Of a DNA stretch of 64,000 nucleotides, positions 60,361-64,000 are shown one piece after another. The notes under the pieces are model-generated. The model was not told where the DNA came from, searched no databases, and worked only from the letters and a program-made list of their open reading frames with translations. The position numbers and the translations under genes were made by a program. How positions within the stretch are numbered: the first letter of the stretch is position 1; the number at the start of each line of letters is the position of its first letter. Source of the DNA: Caldifarciminota bacterium (GTDB taxonomy: Bacteria > Hydrothermota > UBA3072); assembly GCA_016930175.1 (NCBI GenBank), contig JAFGHJ010000013.1, forward strand, positions 62,001 to 126,000. Direction: 5' to 3'.

Positions 60361-61305
60361 TTGGTTGATATAATATTTACAATAATAAATCACAATCATA
60401 AAGATATGACTATTGATTGTCTAAAATCGATCAAAAGTAGTGTGAGGATGATAAATTATAAAATAGTTGTCCTCGATAACGCATCAACCGATAATAGCAG
60501 CAGTGTTATAACAAAATTATTCCCTGATGTTATTTATATAAGACAAAATGTTATAAAAGGCTTTAGGGCGAATCAGAACAGGATGTTAAAAGAATTCTCC
60601 GGAAGGGCTAGATATTATATTCTTTTGAATGACGATACTATTGTTTTGGATGATAGCATCAATAAAATATTTCAATTTATGGAGGGCAATCCTGATGTGG
60701 GAATCTGTGGCGCAAGGCTTATATTCCCTAACGGTAAATATCAAATAAGTGGAGGAATCTTTCCATCAATGATAAAAGAAATAATAAGATTGCTAAATCT
60801 AAGGGCCTGGGGTTTATCTTCAGATTTAAAAGGTTTTATCGGTAGATATTTAGGATGGATGTTGCCATATGAATTTCGGGAATATCTTAGAGGGTTTATC
60901 GATGAAACTGGGGTGAGAGAGGTTGATTATGTCAGTGGAGCTTGTATGGTGGTAAGGAATAAAGTTTTTGAGAAGATCGGATTTCTTAATGATGATTACG
61001 AAATGTATGCAGAGGACATCGATCTATGTTTCAGAGCAAAATTGCATAAATGGAAAATATATATTAATAATGATGCAAAAATCATTCATAAGCTGAGTAT
61101 GAGTAAGAGTCCGTATACTGTTGAACAATTTGAGATAAGCAAGGTGAAATTTTTCAAGAATTATTACAAAAGTAAGCCGATTTTTTTTTATAAAATCGCC
61201 GTTTCACTAATAACCTTTATAAAAGGCATATTATCTCAAATTGAAGGACTCTCTTATATAGCTGCTGCTGATTTTGCGGTCTCAAGGAAAATATGGTTAA
61301 TATAA
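60361..61305 (+). CDS. Family 2 glycosyltransferase
   Basis: 314 aa from TTG 60361 behind AAGGAG (60345-60350). GT-A fold: IIFTIINHNHKDMTIDCLKSI, VVLDNASTDNSSSVI, YYILLNDDTIVLDDSINKIF with the metal DD, and YVSGACMVVRNKVFEKIGFLNDDYEMYAEDIDLCFRAKLHKWKI at the acceptor side, the rhamnosyltransferase-like pattern. A short hydrophobic stretch at about 275-295 may tether it to the membrane. Assembles the repeat unit on the cytoplasmic side. Confidence 0.92.
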   Translation: MVDIIFTIINHNHKDMTIDCLKSIKSSVRMINYKIVVLDNASTDNSSSVITKLFPDVIYIRQNVIKGFRANQNRMLKEFSGRARYYILLNDDTIVLDDSINKIFQFMEGNPDVGICGARLIFPNGKYQISGGIFPSMIKEIIRLLNLRAWGLSSDLKGFIGRYLGWMLPYEFREYLRGFIDETGVREVDYVSGACMVVRNKVFEKIGFLNDDYEMYAEDIDLCFRAKLHKWKIYINNDAKIIHKLSMSKSPYTVEQFEISKVKFFKNYYKSKPIFFYKIAVSLITFIKGILSQIEGLSYIAAADFAVSRKIWLI

Positions 61306-62477
61306 TCTTTTTTCTTGTTGCTTTTTGCGCCAAAGAAGTGAGTATAAATAAGGATTTTGTTGCGCCTATCCGCACCAGAGAATTTAATATAAATGTAGGC
61401 TTTAATGCTCCTTTTTTTTCTCAATATATTAATAATGCTGAATACAAAAAAAGATACAAGATGCAATTGGATTCTCTGAAAGCTGGTGGAATCAAATGGA
61501 TAAGGCCTAATAGTGCTTTCAACTGGGATAATATAAATCCTCAGGAAGGAGTTTTTGATACCAGAGTGATGGATTCCATTGTGAAGTGGACAGGTGAAAG
61601 AGGATTACATATAATTCCCTTTATAATGTATACACCCGAATGGGCTGTTGATACGGTTTATAATTTTTTGGATGCGAAACAAAAAGGGGAATATTTTAGG
61701 CGATTATTGCCGGCAAAAATGGAATACTGGAGAGATTTCTGGCAGTTTGTTGTGGAAAGATATGATGGAGATGGGTACAAAGATTTTTGTGAACTTAAAA
61801 TACCGATAAAACATTATGAAGTATGGAATGAACCAAGGGCTAAGAAATATTTTCTCGGGAGTTTTGAGGACTATTGTAATCTATACATAGAAGCACAAAA
61901 AGGAGCTTTAAGGGCTGATACCGAGTGTATTGTTATTGGCCCTGTAATTGAGGGGGGTAATAGATCGACAGGATGGGCTTTTTATAAATCAAATAAAAGA
62001 AAAATCAGGTATTCTTTTAAGAAACCTTTCATAAACATACACAGAACTGCAAATTGGATTGATTATATTTTTTATTTTCTTTCTTACGTTAAAGAGAAAA
62101 CAGGAAAATATCCGCCTATAATTTCAGCTCATCTTTATTATGCGGATGAAACAAATAATCCTTTTGGTAGGATGGATACATTATTATTTTCCCATATCGA
62201 TTCACTTTTTTACTACTTCGAGCAGAATGATATTGATGAGACAGATGTTTGGATTACAGAAATTGGAAGAAAAATTGTAGAACCTGAGGGAGAAGAAGAG
62301 AAAAGATTAGAATTCACAGAGTATATTATATCCGAGCTACAAGATTCTCCTTATTCTGATAGGATAAAAATGTTTTTTTTCGCAGGTTTTACAAAAACAT
62401 ATTCATATCTTAAAAAGAAGAATTTTTCCCCTACACCTGCTTTTAAGTATATAAGGGAAAAAATAACATCAGAATAA
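61293..62477 (+). CDS. GH39-like glycoside hydrolase
   Basis: 394 aa, TIM-barrel (clan A). IKWIRPNSAFNWDNINPQEGVFD opens the barrel; HYEVWNEPRAKKYF has the acid/base Glu after Asn, and VWITEIGRKIV contains the likely nucleophile Glu. A short hydrophobic N-terminus (NIIFFLVAFCA) looks like a weak signal sequence. Such enzymes in EPS loci (PslG-like) trim or remodel the polymer in the periplasm. The specific substrate is unknown. Overlaps the GT2 gene by 13 nt and the opposing GT4 gene at its 3' end by 9 nt. Confidence 0.85.
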   Translation: MVNIIFFLVAFCAKEVSINKDFVAPIRTREFNINVGFNAPFFSQYINNAEYKKRYKMQLDSLKAGGIKWIRPNSAFNWDNINPQEGVFDTRVMDSIVKWTGERGLHIIPFIMYTPEWAVDTVYNFLDAKQKGEYFRRLLPAKMEYWRDFWQFVVERYDGDGYKDFCELKIPIKHYEVWNEPRAKKYFLGSFEDYCNLYIEAQKGALRADTECIVIGPVIEGGNRSTGWAFYKSNKRKIRYSFKKPFINIHRTANWIDYIFYFLSYVKEKTGKYPPIISAHLYYADETNNPFGRMDTLLFSHIDSLFYYFEQNDIDETDVWITEIGRKIVEPEGEEEKRLEFTEYIISELQDSPYSDRIKMFFFAGFTKTYSYLKKKNFSPTPAFKYIREKITSE

Positions 62478-63551
62478 TCTCTTATAGGCTGAAATTACTT
62501 TTTCCGCGTATTTTTCCAATGTATAGTTTTCTCTGATGAACTGTTGTGTTCCGTTGACAGGACCTTTGTTAAAGGCCTTTAATACTTGGTTTTTTATTGA
62601 CTTTATAGAATCAGGATCGCAATAGTAAGCATAATTTTTCATATATTCTCTATTAACCGGAATATCGCTGCATACAACGGCGGCACCTGCGGCACCTGCT
62701 TCCAGATTTACTCTTCCTGTTGTTTCTGAATAACTTATTAAAATTCCTACACTTGCGGACGCGAAAGCGGATGCGACCATTTCTCTATTTAATTTTCCCA
62801 GATAAATAATATTCTTACTCAGATCTTTTTTAAATAACTTATTGTATTGATTATTCTTTCCCATTCCGCCAATAAACACAACCGGTATGTTGGAATCCCT
62901 TAGTGCCTTTATTAAATTCAACTGGTTTTTCAATGGGATAATATTTCCTACGCTAATAATAAAATCTTTTAAGCCGAATTTTTTGGTAAAAAGATCAGGC
63001 GAAGCCTGATGAAAAATATCTTCGATGCCTGGGTAAATTACAAGAGTATTTGTGTTCATTCCATAAAGAGAAGTTATTTTTTTAGCTTCTGATTCGCTTC
63101 CTGGCAGTAACAGATCGGCTTCTTTAATTAATTCTTTTTTTGTCCTTTCTAATAGTTCAGCATCATATTCTAGATTTTTTGATTTTCTTTTATGGGGTGA
63201 TAAGGGATATTTGAGAAAATTGAACACGGGTCTGAGAATCTGGTTTTTTTTCACGAGATCTTTCATCTTATCCTTTTTGCTGTGATTATGATATATTTTA
63301 GGTATATGAATTGGGGTCAAGACAACCGGTTTTTTCTGTTTTTTGGCATTTTTAAATTGAAAGTATGTATCTCCTTGAGTTATATTGAATAGATGAACTA
63401 AATCATATTCTTTAAGGCAAATGTGCGAGGATAGTGAATAAGAAACGTCAATTCCCTGATTTTTTAATGAATTTAAAAGGGAAAAGAAATGAATCCGATC
63501 TCCCGCGCCGGTTTGCAAAAGAGTGAATCTATTTTGCAGTAGAACTTTCAT
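62469..63551 (-). CDS. Family 4 glycosyltransferase
   Basis: 360 aa, GT-B. RFTLLQTGAGDRIHFFSLLNSLKNQGIDV opens it, the donor domain starts FIISVGNIIPLKNQLNLIKAL, and the E-rich site is SYSETTGRVNLEAGAAGAAVVCSD. No membrane helix. Overlaps the stop of the upstream minus-strand GT4 gene by 23 nt and the converging GH39-like gene by 9 nt. Confidence 0.9.
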   Translation of the reverse strand: MKVLLQNRFTLLQTGAGDRIHFFSLLNSLKNQGIDVSYSLSSHICLKEYDLVHLFNITQGDTYFQFKNAKKQKKPVVLTPIHIPKIYHNHSKKDKMKDLVKKNQILRPVFNFLKYPLSPHKRKSKNLEYDAELLERTKKELIKEADLLLPGSESEAKKITSLYGMNTNTLVIYPGIEDIFHQASPDLFTKKFGLKDFIISVGNIIPLKNQLNLIKALRDSNIPVVFIGGMGKNNQYNKLFKKDLSKNIIYLGKLNREMVASAFASASVGILISYSETTGRVNLEAGAAGAAVVCSDIPVNREYMKNYAYYCDPDSIKSIKNQVLKAFNKGPVNGTQQFIRENYTLEKYAEKVISAYKRLF

Positions 63552-64000
63552 TTAACAAATTTTTATAAACCCTTCTGTAAGTTTCAATTAAATTATCCCA
63601 TTTCCTGTTTTCCTGAACCCAAAATTTTGCTCTATCGGCAACTTTTTTGCATAAGTTTTTACTATTTATTAGTTTTTTTAAAACTTTTGCAAGGTCTTCG
63701 GGGTTTTGAGGTTCGAACAAAAAGCCATTGACTCCATCTTTAATTATTTCAGCAATTCCTCCAACATTACTTCCGATAACCGGTATTCCAATTCCCATTG
63801 CTTCAAGGATTTTGAGCGGACTAATTGTTTCGGTCATTTTATTTTTTAATCTTGGGATTACAAATATATCAAGCATGCTGTAATATTTTTTGATTTCCGA
63901 ATTAGGTACTCTACCTATAAACCTAACCATTTCCTTTATTCCGATATTTTTTGCATGGTTATTGAAATATGAAAACATTGGACCTTCTCCGATGATTATT
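63529..64000 (-). CDS. Family 4 glycosyltransferase, N-terminal part cut by window edge
   Basis: Only the C-terminal donor domain is seen. The frame continues past the apparent ATG at 63978 to the window edge (residues IIIGEGPMFSYFNNHA, the usual VGxGP loop), so that ATG is internal. Then VRFIGRVPNSEIKKYYSMLDIFVIPRL, the ILEAMGIGIPVIGSNVGGIAEII block and ENRKWDNLIETYRRVY. Works with the downstream GT4 gene on a surface glycan. Confidence 0.9.
   Translation of the reverse strand, partial: IIIGEGPMFSYFNNHAKNIGIKEMVRFIGRVPNSEIKKYYSMLDIFVIPRLKNKMTETISPLKILEAMGIGIPVIGSNVGGIAEIIKDGVNGFLFEPQNPEDLAKVLKKLINSKNLCKKVADRAKFWVQENRKWDNLIETYRRVYKNLLNESSTAK

Overview
The window looks like a chromosomal segment of an uncultivated, AT-rich, diderm bacterium. 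An outer membrane is implied by a TolC-type channel, an RND efflux pump, an LpxL-type acyltransferase, an FeoA-free set of beta-barrel candidates and lipoproteins. Two secreted proteins end in C-terminal domains of the type IX (T9SS) sorting kind, which points to the FCB-like lineages or a neighbouring candidate phylum (WOR-3/Cloacimonetes-like is a guess, not proven). No mobile element, phage or CRISPR array was seen. Promoters are easy to read (TTGACA, 16-17 bp, TATAAT-like), and several place the predicted start of transcription within a few bases of the ATG.

Layout. 1-9486 (minus strand): a cut-off envelope protein, a PKD/LamG lipoprotein, and a four-gene surface-glycan operon (DUF354 glycosyltransferase-like, a pyruvyl-transferase/FrhB fusion, a flippase-like protein, a YfhO-like membrane protein). 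9772-15315 (plus): M16 peptidase, a PLP-fold pseudoenzyme candidate, dUTPase, LpxL-like acyltransferase, GT4 glycosyltransferase and polysaccharide deacetylase, mostly overlapping. 15505-17754: NAD synthetase facing a TrkA-N channel-like protein without the usual potassium filter, plus a small membrane protein. 17880-25889: a secreted subtilase that appears to start at CTG, the queDEC 7-deazaguanine operon, a DUF167 protein, and a secreted Asp-box propeller protein. 26024-34486: a Fur-family regulator, a methyltransferase, and a TetR-controlled RND efflux operon ending in a PG0541-type protein and two small envelope proteins. 34766-38475: a three-gene sugar-phosphate operon (LsrF, pentulose epimerase, aldolase/dehydrogenase fusion).

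38916-43313 (minus) is a housekeeping block: ispE, spoVG, tRNA-Gln, prs, rplY, pth, rpsF, ssb. pth appears to start at AUA, overlapping the rplY stop. It is followed by a DUF2723 membrane protein, a cold-shock protein and a GT2 glycosyltransferase. At about 49.0-49.5 kb lies an AT-rich gap with one perfect and two near-perfect DnaA boxes, flanked by largely outward-pointing genes: a candidate replication origin. 52151-62477 (plus) is an exopolysaccharide locus: UDP-ManNAcA-type precursor enzymes (wecC/wecB), a bi-domain oxidoreductase, a flippase, a heparinase-like lyase, GT2 and a GH39-like glycosidase. It meets two convergent GT4 genes that run off the right edge.

Most intergenic gaps carry two dispersed repeat families: A/C-rich (G/T-rich on the other strand) units of the CACAGAG/CACGAAA kind, and TTAGCTTTTAGC-like units. 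One of them supplies the C-terminus of the DUF167 protein. All functional calls rest on sequence reading and family knowledge; nothing was searched against a database.
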